Below, in pieces: positions 51,403 to 60,788 of a stretch of DNA of 64,000 nt. The translations under genes and the position numbers were made by a program. Numbering within the stretch: the stretch's first letter is position 1; each line of letters starts with the position of its first letter. The DNA lies in assembly GCA_965229525.1 (NCBI GenBank), contig OZ245886.1:3348001-3412000 (forward strand). Reading direction: 5' to 3'. The notes beneath the pieces were generated by a model. It was not told the DNA's origin. It worked only from the letters and a program-made list of their open reading frames with translations, and made no database searches. This stretch comes from HXMU1420-13 sp965229525. Lineage in GTDB: Bacteria; Bacteroidota; Rhodothermia; Balneolales; Balneolaceae.

Positions 51403-53418
51403 TTATTTAATTAGCTTTCTACCTTCATCAAGTTGTAGTGGTTCTTCTTCATATGAAAGCAACCAAGGTTCTAAAATATCTTCATCAATTGCCTCTATAA
51501 ATCTGCTTGGTTTAGTAAAGTAATCACCATAATGTGATTGTGCCATTGCTGGATAACAATAATACAACATATCTCTTGCCCGGGTAGATGCAACGTACAA
51601 GAGACGTAGCTCCTCATCCAGTTGCTCAGCTTCTTCTATAGAATATGCGGATGGAATAATACCATCCAGGCATTGGATAATGAAAACATGTTTCCATTCT
51701 AAGCCTTTTGAAGAATGAATTGTACTTAAAATTAGAGGTGGTTCTTCGTGTTGCTGTTGTTCTGTATCTACAGCAGAAGCAGAAATGGGATCTAGCGCAA
51801 GTTCTCTTAACATGTCGGAAAGGTTTGAAAATCGATCTGAGATACTAACAAATATCTCAAGATCTTTTATTCGTTTTGGATAATCATCGTATCTCTTTTC
51901 GCAAAAAACTTTATAGTAATTCACAATTTTTTCTATTATTTCTGAAATAGATAACTCATTGGTATTTAGCTCAATAAGAATTTTACTTAACTCAGATACT
52001 TGCTTAAAATATGATTTACTTACAATGTCGGATGCATCTATCTGAAACGGATCTTTTGCAATTCTTATCCATTCAAATAAGTCCTCGGCTGTTTTTGGAC
52101 CTATTCCATCAATAAGCATTAATACACGATTCCAGGCTAAGGTATCTTTTGGGTTTACAAGAACTCGAACATGAGCTAAGACATCTTTAATATGTGCTGC
52201 TTCAGTAAATTTCAAACCACCATATTTAACAAAAGGAATGTTTTTTCTATTTAATTCGATCTCTAAATCGAATGAATCTCTCCCATTTCGGAATAATACT
52301 GCGGTATCATTCAATGAAATCCCCTGCTCCCTAAGTTGTAGTACAGCCTGAGAGACAAACTGGCTCTGCTCATTCTCAGAACTTGCTTTAACCAAAGCCG
52401 GACACTCCCCTACTTCTATTTTTGAAAAAAGCTTTTTGCTAAACTTGAAATTTGCCTGATCCAAAATTTTATTTGCAACATTGAGTATTAGAGGTTGGGA
52501 ACGGTAATTTTCTTCTAACTTGATAAGATTTGTATTCGAAAACAATTCTGGAAACTGCATTATATTCCTATGATCAGCCCCCCTAAATGAGTAGATACTT
52601 TGTGCGTCATCACCAACAGCCATAACGTTCCCATGAACCGAAGACAATAATCGAGTTAAGTTAGCCTGTAATTTATTTGTATCCTGATACTCATCAACCA
52701 TAATATACTGATGCTCAGCGGCCACTTTTACCCTAATTTCTTCATTTTCATTAAGCAGTTTAACGCTATGGGTTAATAAGTCATCGAAATCCATTACATA
52801 GTTCAGCGCTTTATAAGCATCATATTCAACCAGTACTTCTTCGATCTTATCAATTTGCTCCATGAATTGCGGATACAAATCACCAACAGCAACCCTGAGA
52901 TCCAAATTTTTATTCTTTACTGCGCTAATAATTGTGAGTAATGTACTTTTGTTTGGAAATCTCTTGTTTTTCTTATGTAGACCAAGCTTTGTTCGTACAT
53001 GCTGTAGCACCTCCAAAGCATCACTAGTATCAATGATTGTGAAATCATTCGGAAAGCCAATTTCTTGAGCATATTTGTGTAACAATTGACTGCAATAAAA
53101 ATGAAATGTCCCTCCTTTTATCCTTTTACAGCGCTCATCTAATAAAGAAGTAGCTCTTTGTATCATTTCTGAAGCTGCTCTTCTAGTAAACGTAAGAAGT
53201 AATATTGTTGATGGGTGCACACCTGACTCAATTAATCTGGCTACACGATATACAAGTGTCCTGGTTTTACCTGTACCTGCACCTGCAATTACAAGGGCAT
53301 TTCCCCTATCAAACATAACCGCTTCAAACTGCTGTTGATTCAACAGTTTCTCATATTCAATGACGTATTCAATCGGTTTACGATTGCCTGTGTCTTGTTT
53401 GAGGATGAATTTTTTCAT
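51403..53418 (-). CDS. UvrD/Rep/PcrA-type superfamily 1 DNA helicase
   Basis: A 3'-5' helicase of 671 residues. From the chosen Met, the Q motif LNQQQFEAV is at 26-34 and Walker A AGAGTGKT at 45-52. Further motifs are IMVDEYQDTN, VGDDAQSIYSFRGAD, ENYRSQ, LSTIHSSKGLEW and LLYVASTRARDMLY. These are all helicase motifs I to VI. The frame also opens 30 codons earlier, but those residues are not helicase-like and would overlap the tdk promoter, so the internal Met is preferred. It belongs to the replication/repair group; individual UvrD, Rep or PcrA identity is not fixed. Confidence 0.93.
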   Translation of the reverse strand: MKKFILKQDTGNRKPIEYVIEYEKLLNQQQFEAVMFDRGNALVIAGAGTGKTRTLVYRVARLIESGVHPSTILLLTFTRRAASEMIQRATSLLDERCKRIKGGTFHFYCSQLLHKYAQEIGFPNDFTIIDTSDALEVLQHVRTKLGLHKKNKRFPNKSTLLTIISAVKNKNLDLRVAVGDLYPQFMEQIDKIEEVLVEYDAYKALNYVMDFDDLLTHSVKLLNENEEIRVKVAAEHQYIMVDEYQDTNKLQANLTRLLSSVHGNVMAVGDDAQSIYSFRGADHRNIMQFPELFSNTNLIKLEENYRSQPLILNVANKILDQANFKFSKKLFSKIEVGECPALVKASSENEQSQFVSQAVLQLREQGISLNDTAVLFRNGRDSFDLEIELNRKNIPFVKYGGLKFTEAAHIKDVLAHVRVLVNPKDTLAWNRVLMLIDGIGPKTAEDLFEWIRIAKDPFQIDASDIVSKSYFKQVSELSKILIELNTNELSISEIIEKIVNYYKVFCEKRYDDYPKRIKDLEIFVSISDRFSNLSDMLRELALDPISASAVDTEQQQHEEPPLILSTIHSSKGLEWKHVFIIQCLDGIIPSAYSIEEAEQLDEELRLLYVASTRARDMLYYCYPAMAQSHYGDYFTKPSRFIEAIDEDILEPWLLSYEEEPLQLDEGRKLIK

Positions 53419-53501
53419 TCCAAATAATACAAAATCACCCAAATATGTAAAAATTATGTGTGCAATTGTTTTTACTTTAAAAGGCATCGCTTTTTTAGAG
53501 C

Positions 53502-53532
53502 TTTCCATTCATGCTTAAGCCCGATATATTTG
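53502..53532 (+). promoter_or_regulatory. Bacteroidota-type promoter for tdk
   Basis: TTTC (53502-53505) and TATATTTG (53525-53532) are 19 bases apart, matching the TTTG-N19-TAnnTTTG form. The site lies about 32 bases before the tdk start and drives the tdk-nucleoside transporter pair. Confidence 0.5.
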
Positions 53533-53564
53533 GTCGTTTAATTGGCACCTATTGGAAAAATTGA

Positions 53565-54227
53565 ATGATTAACGAACCTTCGTTAGCGCCTAAAGATTTT
53601 GGATGGATTGAAGTAGTTTGCGGTGGAATGTTCAGCGGCAAGACAGAAGAATTAATTCGTAGGGCAAAGCGAGCACATATTGCGGGCCAAAATGTAATTG
53701 TAGTTAAACCTGCTATTGATAAAAGGTATAGTGAAACAGAAGTTGTTTCGCATAATGAGACTGCATTACCAAGTATATTATTAGATACAGCGGATCAAAT
53801 AATTCTACTTACCGGAAATGCAGATGTAGTTTGTATTGACGAGGCACAATTTTTTGATGATCGCATTGTTGATGTTGCTAATTCACTAGCCAATGATGGG
53901 AAAAGAGTTATAATCGCTGGATTAGATATGGATTTTAATGGGAAGCCATTTGGACCAATGCCTTTTTTATTAGCAATTGCAGAATTTGTAACCAAACTCC
54001 ATGCTGTTTGTAGCGAAAGTGGAGCTATGGCTAATTTTTCACAACGAGTTATTGAAAGTGAAAGTACTGTTCTGGTAGGCGAATACGACGCATATGAGCC
54101 TCGAGCTCGTCATTGTTTCCGCCCTTCCATTGATAAAAGAAGAGGCAAACCTATTCGCCCATTTATATTGCCAAAGAGAGAGGAAAGCGAAAGCCAACCA
54201 CAACCTGAAAATCAATCCAAACTTTAA
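53565..54227 (+). CDS. tdk: Thymidine kinase, type II
   Basis: Phosphorylates thymidine or deoxyuridine in nucleoside salvage. The P-loop GGMFSGKTEEL begins at residue 20 and the Walker B-like DEAQFFDD at 92-99 carries the catalytic-site glutamate. Type II kinases normally have four zinc cysteines in two CxxC pairs; here the pairs read C149-x-x-S152 and A181-x-x-C184, so two are missing. The basic, glutamine-rich tail (about 190-220) is longer than usual. It overlaps the nucleoside transporter start by one base (TAATG). Confidence 0.95.
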   Translation: MINEPSLAPKDFGWIEVVCGGMFSGKTEELIRRAKRAHIAGQNVIVVKPAIDKRYSETEVVSHNETALPSILLDTADQIILLTGNADVVCIDEAQFFDDRIVDVANSLANDGKRVIIAGLDMDFNGKPFGPMPFLLAIAEFVTKLHAVCSESGAMANFSQRVIESESTVLVGEYDAYEPRARHCFRPSIDKRRGKPIRPFILPKREESESQPQPENQSKL

Positions 54228-55558
54228 TGGAAAACGTCTTACGTGGAATGTTGGGAATGGCGGCCATTATTGGCGTGTCGTATCTCTTAAGTAAAGATCG
54301 AAAAAAAATTAACTGGAAATTAGTGATAACCGGTTTATCCATACAGTTAACACTTGCAATCTTTATTCTTAAATCTGATGTACTGAGTTCTTTTTGGTCT
54401 CCCCTGGGTTGGCCAATGAAGTTTTTTGAGCTCATTGCTGGTTTCTTTGTAGTGGTTTTAAAATACACCACAGAAGGTGCCGGATTCTTGTTTGGTTTCT
54501 TGGGTCGTGGTCCAGAATTTGATGACAGTGTTGGGGTAATTTTTGCATTTCAAATACTGCCAACCATCATCTTCTTTGCTTCATTGACATCTATCTTATA
54601 TCACTATGGCGTACTTCAAGCAATAGTAAGGGTTCTATCAAAAGGTATGCAGAAACTATTAGGCACTTCTGGCGCAGAAACCCTATCTGTAATCTCAAAT
54701 ATTTTCGTTGGCCAAACAGAAGCACCTCTTGTAATAAAACCCTTTATCGACAAGATGACTAAGTCGGAGTTACTTGCCGTTATGACTGGTGGTATGGCAA
54801 CCATTGCGGGCGGTGTAATGGCTGCGTATGTGGCGATGCTTGGATCGTCTTTCGCTGCCGCTAATGGCTTAGAAATAGCCGAAGCGCAACAGTTATTTGC
54901 TGAAAGATTACTAGGTGCAAGTTTAATGGCAGCGCCAGCTGCATTAGTAATAGCTAAGATTCTACAACCTGAAACAGAAGAATCAGCCACTGCTGGTGAT
55001 GTTAAAATGACCATTGAAAAAACTGATGCCAATGGTATTGATGCCGCAGCAAGTGGAGCGGGAACCGGACTTCATTTAGCATTGAATGTTGGTGCAATGT
55101 TGTTGGCTTTTGTTGCATTACTCGCCATGTTTAATGGATTAACAGGCTGGATTAGTGATTTAACCGGACTGACGGAAGTCATTGGTAGTCAATTAACAAT
55201 AGAAATGTTATTAGGCTGGGTAATTGCACCTATTTCCTGGGTTGTTGGTGTACCGTGGGAAGATGCCACAAATATGGGTTCCCTATTGGGCACCAAAATT
55301 GTATTGAATGAATTTGTTGCATATCTAAAATTAGCGGAAGAAGTGGCAGCGGCATCAATTGGTCCAAAAACTATTGCAATGGCGACTTTTGCATTATGTG
55401 GATTTGCTAATTTCTCCTCCATTGCTATTCAAATAGGTGGGATTGGAGGTTTAGCACCGTCACGTAAATCTGATCTTGCAAAATTTGGACTTAAAGCTGT
55501 ATTTGCCGGTACAATGGCTAATTTAATGACAGCAACATTAGCAGGAATGCTTTTTTGA
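54227..55558 (+). CDS. Concentrative nucleoside transporter (CNT/NupC family)
   Basis: A cation-coupled importer of nucleosides in the inner membrane. Family motifs are visible: GQTEAPLVIKPFIDKMT near residue 163, MTGGMATIAGGVMAAYVAML and ALCGFANFSSIAIQIGGIGGLAP in the C-terminal transport domain. Length is 443 residues with 8-9 helices. Translational coupling to tdk suggests import followed by phosphorylation of thymidine. Cation and nucleoside preference are unknown. Confidence 0.92.
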   Translation: MENVLRGMLGMAAIIGVSYLLSKDRKKINWKLVITGLSIQLTLAIFILKSDVLSSFWSPLGWPMKFFELIAGFFVVVLKYTTEGAGFLFGFLGRGPEFDDSVGVIFAFQILPTIIFFASLTSILYHYGVLQAIVRVLSKGMQKLLGTSGAETLSVISNIFVGQTEAPLVIKPFIDKMTKSELLAVMTGGMATIAGGVMAAYVAMLGSSFAAANGLEIAEAQQLFAERLLGASLMAAPAALVIAKILQPETEESATAGDVKMTIEKTDANGIDAAASGAGTGLHLALNVGAMLLAFVALLAMFNGLTGWISDLTGLTEVIGSQLTIEMLLGWVIAPISWVVGVPWEDATNMGSLLGTKIVLNEFVAYLKLAEEVAAASIGPKTIAMATFALCGFANFSSIAIQIGGIGGLAPSRKSDLAKFGLKAVFAGTMANLMTATLAGMLF

Positions 55559-55593
55559 GAGAAACATAAACTAACTTATTCATCAAAAAAATA

Positions 55594-57549
55594 ATGAAAC
55601 GACTACTCCTATCTAGTTCAATATTAGGACTCGTTATCCTTACTCTTGCGTGTTCAGGAGGTAAGAACACATCATCTAATTCAACGTCACTACCAATTGG
55701 CACTGTTGGTGTTGTCGGCGATCAATTTGTCTCATATTCAGAATTACGAGATAGTTTTATATCTGGAAGCATAGAAAAAACGTATTCAGATGAAGATCTC
55801 GTTGAATTTTTGCCGATTTATCTGGATTACAGAGGTAAGATATTAGATGCGAAAGCCTCTGATTATTACAATGATGACCGAATAAAAAGTGAATATGAAT
55901 TGTATTCCAAACAGGCCGCTTATGCCTTTTGGATGGAGGAAGAAATTAAGCCTACCAAATTCAACCAGTTTAAAGAACGTTATTCACTGGAATTAAAAAG
56001 TAAACATGTTCTTATCGCGGTGCAGCCGAACGCATTACCTGAGGATACCCTCGATGCATATAATCGAATAATGGAAGCACGTTCAGAATTTTTGAATGGT
56101 GTTTCATTAGAAGAATTAGACACAAAGTATTCAACCAAAAGAAACGGCCGCTCAATGGGTGGTGATTTACCTTGGTTTTCTGTCGGTACGACTGTTCCAG
56201 AATTCGAAAATGCTTTGTTTGCACTTGAAGCTGGCGAGATTTCAATGCCGGTAAGAACACAATTTGGATATCATATTATTTACCTGGAAGAAAAGCGTGA
56301 GAGAATGCCAGCACGGGAATTGTCGCACATTTTTGTGAGAAGAAACTCTGATCCCGAAAAGATTAATAAAGCTTACGAAGCGTTATCTGGGCCAGTCACG
56401 TGGAAAATGATTGTTGAAAGGTACTCTGAAGATACCCCATCGATTCCAAATGCTGGATATATTGGTTGGGTAAACTATGGTTCTAGATATGATGCGGCTT
56501 TTATTGACTCTGTGATGAACACTGATCCAACCTTACCATATTCCGAACCCGTAGAAACAGTTTATGGCTATCATATTTTTAGAATTGATTCGGTTAGATC
56601 ATTCAAAAATGAAGCTGAAGAAGATAATTACATCATGGAGCTACTCGAAGAGTCTGACTCGTTCCAGGAAAATAATTCATTCGTTGTTAATTACCTGATC
56701 GATAAATACAATGCGACTACGAATAATAATAATATTCAAGCCTTCAGAGATTTTATTAGCGCTGTAGACACTTCTTTAGTTGGTGATATTGTACTTTCAG
56801 ATTCTTTATCCGCACTTCCTGCATTCAGTATAAAGACGAATGTGTTTACACTTGCTGATTTTCAAGTTTACATTTCCGAAGCATTTCCAACATTAACAAA
56901 TTTGCAGTATTCGTCTCGATGGTTGGAGCAATTTAGAGAAGCCAAAGTGGATGAAAATTTAACTAATATCACTCTTGAGGAATACCCTGAATTTGAAGAT
57001 CAAGTTAGAAGTTATCAGGATGGATTGGTTGTGTATCAAGTAAATGAGGATTCTGTTTGGAGTACTGCAACTTTAGACACAACAATTTTAAGAAAAAACT
57101 ATTCAGATAGTTTACATAACTACAGATTTAAAGAACGCTTCTACTATTATATGATCACTTCAAGCCGTGATACAGCACTAGATCGGGCGATGGAGTTTAT
57201 TCGTGAAGGTAATTCTCCCGATAGTTTATTTGCTAATGGATTCAGAGTGGGCGTTAACTCAGACTCAACGGGAGCATTTCAAGGTGAACCATTTACCATG
57301 CTCGAAGATATGCAGCCCGGAGATATTTCTGAACGATTTGATTACTCAAACCGTAGAGGGCATTTCTTGTTGGTTGATATCTTGCCCGCCAGAACAATGA
57401 CTTTCGATGAAGCATTTAATCGATTAGCATCAGAATATCAGCCTGTTAGAGAAAAGAATTGGCTTGAAAGAATTCGGAACACATACAATATTCAGCAATT
57501 TCCAGAAGTTGTACGCCAACAATATCTTCTGGAACAAAACTTAGAATAG
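55594..57549 (+). CDS. Periplasmic lipoprotein peptidyl-prolyl isomerase with two parvulin domains
   Basis: A SurA/PpiD-related folding factor anchored by a lipobox (LTLAC, lipidated C20). It has an N-terminal chaperone region, a first parvulin domain at about 130-230 (KHVLIAV, GGDLPWFSVGTTVPEFENA, FGYHIIYLEEKRER) and a second at about 235-340 (LSHIFVRR, AGYIGWV, YGYHIFRID). A long C-terminal half (about 345-650) without a known domain follows. Length is 651 residues. It is first in a run of three isomerases; a 35-base gap separates it from the nucleoside transporter. Confidence 0.85.
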   Translation: MKRLLLSSSILGLVILTLACSGGKNTSSNSTSLPIGTVGVVGDQFVSYSELRDSFISGSIEKTYSDEDLVEFLPIYLDYRGKILDAKASDYYNDDRIKSEYELYSKQAAYAFWMEEEIKPTKFNQFKERYSLELKSKHVLIAVQPNALPEDTLDAYNRIMEARSEFLNGVSLEELDTKYSTKRNGRSMGGDLPWFSVGTTVPEFENALFALEAGEISMPVRTQFGYHIIYLEEKRERMPARELSHIFVRRNSDPEKINKAYEALSGPVTWKMIVERYSEDTPSIPNAGYIGWVNYGSRYDAAFIDSVMNTDPTLPYSEPVETVYGYHIFRIDSVRSFKNEAEEDNYIMELLEESDSFQENNSFVVNYLIDKYNATTNNNNIQAFRDFISAVDTSLVGDIVLSDSLSALPAFSIKTNVFTLADFQVYISEAFPTLTNLQYSSRWLEQFREAKVDENLTNITLEEYPEFEDQVRSYQDGLVVYQVNEDSVWSTATLDTTILRKNYSDSLHNYRFKERFYYYMITSSRDTALDRAMEFIREGNSPDSLFANGFRVGVNSDSTGAFQGEPFTMLEDMQPGDISERFDYSNRRGHFLLVDILPARTMTFDEAFNRLASEYQPVREKNWLERIRNTYNIQQFPEVVRQQYLLEQNLE

Positions 57550-58401
57550 ATGATGCGATTTCTTTCGCTTTTTATTTTGCTGATTCTTGTTACAGTTTCC
57601 TGTACAAGAAAATCTGAATTTTCTGAGCCTGCTCTTGCTAAAGTAGGCTCAGCTGTTTTGTTAAAATCCGAAGCCAGAGCAAATATCCCAAAATTGGTCT
57701 TCGAGAAAGATAGTATTTCGGCTTATTCTAATTACCGTGAAGATTGGATTGAAAAACAAATTCTGCTGCAGGAAGCCTATCGATTACGAATTCATCGCCA
57801 AAGCGACGTAGTTGATCGATTAGATCAATTAAGAAGTGATTACATCGCAAAAGCTACTCAAGAATATATCATTACAGAATTAGGTAGTGAAATTACTGTT
57901 ACTGATGAAGAAGCACGTGCTTACTACCAGGAAAATAAAGACAGTTTTGTTTTAGAAGAGCGCTACATAAGATTTCGACATCTTCAAGCAAGTGCTTTGC
58001 AGGATGCACAAGATGCCCGACAAGACCTACTAAGAGGAATAACCTGGGAAATTGTATTGGATAACTTTTCAATTAACCCTGAAAACGCTCTTCGGGAATC
58101 TGAAAGATTCTGGCCTGAATCGGTCGCAGCAAGTGATTACGAACAGTTAAACCGATATTTGCAAGTTATTGGTCAATCCGAAATATCCGTTATAGAACAA
58201 ATAGGAAACGAATACCATTTTGTTCAATTATTAGAAGAACGTGCAGCTGGAGATCATCCTGACCTAGAATGGTTAATTGATCAAATTAAAGACTGGTTAA
58301 TCCTTGAAAAAAAGCGGATCGCATTCAATACCTATGTAAAGAATCTTTATCTTCAGGCCCAAGCGAATAATGAAATTGAGACTTTCGACGTTCAAAACTA
58401 G
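57550..58401 (+). CDS. Small lipoprotein peptidyl-prolyl isomerase-like protein
   Basis: A 283-residue lipoprotein (lipobox VTVSC, C18) with an N-terminal SurA-like helical region (AKVGSAVLLKSEARANIP and following) and a degenerate parvulin-like domain at about 130-230 (IRFRHLQAS, VIGQSEISVIEQIGNEYHFVQLLEE). Catalytic parvulin residues are mostly not evident, so it may be a chaperone only. It starts one base after the preceding isomerase gene and precedes surA by 30 bases. Confidence 0.72.
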   Translation: MMRFLSLFILLILVTVSCTRKSEFSEPALAKVGSAVLLKSEARANIPKLVFEKDSISAYSNYREDWIEKQILLQEAYRLRIHRQSDVVDRLDQLRSDYIAKATQEYIITELGSEITVTDEEARAYYQENKDSFVLEERYIRFRHLQASALQDAQDARQDLLRGITWEIVLDNFSINPENALRESERFWPESVAASDYEQLNRYLQVIGQSEISVIEQIGNEYHFVQLLEERAAGDHPDLEWLIDQIKDWLILEKKRIAFNTYVKNLYLQAQANNEIETFDVQN

Positions 58402-58431
58402 AAAATAGCCCCTATCAATCATATCATCTAA

Positions 58432-59781
58432 ATGAAATATCCTTTTTTCACGCTAATAATCGCATTAATACTTGGCTTTTCATCATCGGCGAATGCTCAA
58501 CAACCTGCCGATCAAATTGTTGCAATTGTTAATACAAATATAATCCTAAAATCAGATGTGGATGCAGACGTAACAGCATATTTGCGTCAGGCACAAAATA
58601 TGGGGCAACCAATCCCCTTTTCTGAAGAACTTTGGTACGAGTTTCTAAATGCATCGATCGAAAATATGCTTTTAATAGAGAAAGCCAGGATCGATTCAAT
58701 TGTAGTCCCTGATGATCGAGTTAATCGACAAATGGATCAACGGGTGGATCAACTCGTCCGACAGGCTGGTAGCGAGCAAGCCCTGGAAGCAGCATTCGGT
58801 AAGTCAATTATTCAGCTTAAAGAAGATTTCAGGGAAGATTTTAGAGAGCAAATGTTAACTGAAATGGTTCGAATGAATAAATTTCAAACCATTGAGATTA
58901 CACGTCCTGAAGTACAGGAGTTTTTTGATTCTATCCCAACTGATTCCCTCCCAACTATACCGGAACAAGTAGCTTTATCACAAATTGTAATTGTGCCACC
59001 CCCGTTACAAGATGCTAAGCAGGCAGTGTATAATTTTGCTCAGTCTTTGAGAGATTCAATTATAAATCATGGAAAATCGCTGGAAGAATTAGCTCGAAGA
59101 CATGGCCAGGATAATTCTGCGCCACGAGGTGGTTTATTACCTATGATGGGACTTAACGAATTAGTTAGTGAATATTCAGCAGCTGCCTCTGCCCTGCAAC
59201 CTGGCCAAATTTCAGAAGTTGTAGAAACAGAGTTTGGCTTTCATATTATAGAACTTATTAGAAGAGTTGGAGATCAAATCGAAACACGTCATATCCTCTT
59301 GAATGTAAATGCTGAACAACTGGATGATGATTATGCACGAAATAGACTTGTTGAAATCAAAGACTCGGTAGAAACGATTTCTGATATAGATTTTTCAGTG
59401 ATGGCTAAATATCGATCTGAAGATCCGGTAACGAAGGTTTCAGGAGGAAAAATCTTAGATCCTCAAACACGAGAGCGACTCATTCCATTAAATCGTCTGG
59501 ATCCTGCTTTATACAGAATTGTTTTGTTGATGGATGAGATTGGTAGTATTTCAGATCCACGACCATTTAATTTAATGACTGGTGGCAAAGCCTACCGAAT
59601 TGTTCGACTTGATCAACAAATACCGGAACACGTTGCGAATATGGATCAAGATTATGAGCGATTGAAAAGTATTGCATTGCAACGTAAGCAAGTAGAAGAA
59701 TATTCACGCTGGATTGATGAATTGAAATCAGAAGTTTATATCGAATATAGAATTCCGATGCCAAATATGGAGAGTAATTAA
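58432..59781 (+). CDS. surA: Peptidyl-prolyl isomerase SurA
   Basis: Periplasmic chaperone for outer-membrane proteins. It has a signal peptide at 1-22 (cleavage after SANA), the SurA N-terminal fold (QIVAIVNTNIILKSDVDA), and two parvulin domains: one around 180-275 (ALSQIVIVPP, FGFHIIELIRRV) and a less canonical one around 280-395 (TRHILLNV, YRSEDPVTKVSGG). Length is 449 residues. Overlap of one base with the moxR start couples it to the next gene. It belongs with bamD of this window in outer-membrane biogenesis. Confidence 0.9.
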   Translation: MKYPFFTLIIALILGFSSSANAQQPADQIVAIVNTNIILKSDVDADVTAYLRQAQNMGQPIPFSEELWYEFLNASIENMLLIEKARIDSIVVPDDRVNRQMDQRVDQLVRQAGSEQALEAAFGKSIIQLKEDFREDFREQMLTEMVRMNKFQTIEITRPEVQEFFDSIPTDSLPTIPEQVALSQIVIVPPPLQDAKQAVYNFAQSLRDSIINHGKSLEELARRHGQDNSAPRGGLLPMMGLNELVSEYSAAASALQPGQISEVVETEFGFHIIELIRRVGDQIETRHILLNVNAEQLDDDYARNRLVEIKDSVETISDIDFSVMAKYRSEDPVTKVSGGKILDPQTRERLIPLNRLDPALYRIVLLMDEIGSISDPRPFNLMTGGKAYRIVRLDQQIPEHVANMDQDYERLKSIALQRKQVEEYSRWIDELKSEVYIEYRIPMPNMESN

Positions 59782-60776
59782 TGAGCGATGAAATAAAAGA
59801 CCCTGTACAATTAGCTGACGAATTCAAGGAGGCATACGACCAAATAAAAACTGAAATCCATAAAGCAGTAATTGGTCAGGAAGATATTATTGATCTACTA
59901 CTTATTAGCCTTTTTTCGAAAGGTCATTGTGTGCTTGTTGGTGTACCAGGATTAGCTAAAACATTACTCATCAGAACGTTAGCGGATTCACTAAATCTTA
60001 GTTTCAACAGAATACAGTTTACTCCCGATTTAATGCCAGGTGACATAACGGGGACTGAAGTTATAGAAGAAAATATCGATAAGGGAACTAAGGAATTTAA
60101 ATTTATCAAAGGTCCGATCTTTGCAAATATCGTCCTTGCTGACGAAATCAACCGAACGCCTCCAAAAACTCAAGCTGCTTTACTTGAGGGTATGCAAGAA
60201 TATCATGTTACCGCTTCTGGAACATCCTATGATTTAGATACTCCTTTTTTCGTTTTAGCCACACAAAATCCTATAGAACAAGAGGGAACGTACCCACTTC
60301 CTGAAGCTCAATTAGATCGTTTTATGTTTAATATTTGGGTGGATTACCCAAGTTTTGAAGAAGAAAAAGAAATTGTAAGCCAAACAACATCAGGTAAAAA
60401 AACTATTATCAATCCAACTCTGGATAAACAGAAAATCAAAGATTTGCAGGCTTTGGTAAGAGAAGTGCCAGTCCCAGATAGTGTGCTCGATTATACAGTC
60501 AAATTAGTTGGAATGACGAGACCAGACTCTGATTTGGCACCCGACTATATAAAAAAATACATGAGTTGGGGAGCGGGACCACGTGCAAGTCAATATTTAA
60601 TAATTGGCGGTAAAGCGCGAGCCCTTTCTCAAGGCAGATACAATGTTATTGAAGAAGACATTCGTGCTTTAGCAAAACCCGTACTTCGACACAGAATTGT
60701 TAATAACTATGCCGCCGAAGCAGAAGGCTTCACAACTATCAAATTAATTGAACGTTTAATTAACGACGTTCATTAA
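59781..60776 (+). CDS. MoxR-family AAA+ ATPase
   Basis: A chaperone-like ATPase of the MoxR type. Walker A is GVPGLAKT at residues 54-61 and Walker B is LADEINRTPPKTQ with D121 and E122; the sensor-1 segment reads VLATQNPIEQEGTYPLPEAQ-like (ATQNPIEQEGTYPLP). Length is 331 residues. MoxR ATPases act with VWA proteins, and the next gene encodes one; a DUF58 partner, present in most moxR operons, is missing here. Confidence 0.93.
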   Translation: MSDEIKDPVQLADEFKEAYDQIKTEIHKAVIGQEDIIDLLLISLFSKGHCVLVGVPGLAKTLLIRTLADSLNLSFNRIQFTPDLMPGDITGTEVIEENIDKGTKEFKFIKGPIFANIVLADEINRTPPKTQAALLEGMQEYHVTASGTSYDLDTPFFVLATQNPIEQEGTYPLPEAQLDRFMFNIWVDYPSFEEEKEIVSQTTSGKKTIINPTLDKQKIKDLQALVREVPVPDSVLDYTVKLVGMTRPDSDLAPDYIKKYMSWGAGPRASQYLIIGGKARALSQGRYNVIEEDIRALAKPVLRHRIVNNYAAEAEGFTTIKLIERLINDVH

Positions 60777-60788
60777 GTCAGTTAAAGA

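Noticed and set aside
53419..53508. Thirty-residue N-terminal extension of the UvrD-type helicase
   Set aside because: The added residues are hydrophobic and not helicase-like, and the region overlaps the predicted tdk promoter; the internal Met gives the usual start before the Q motif.
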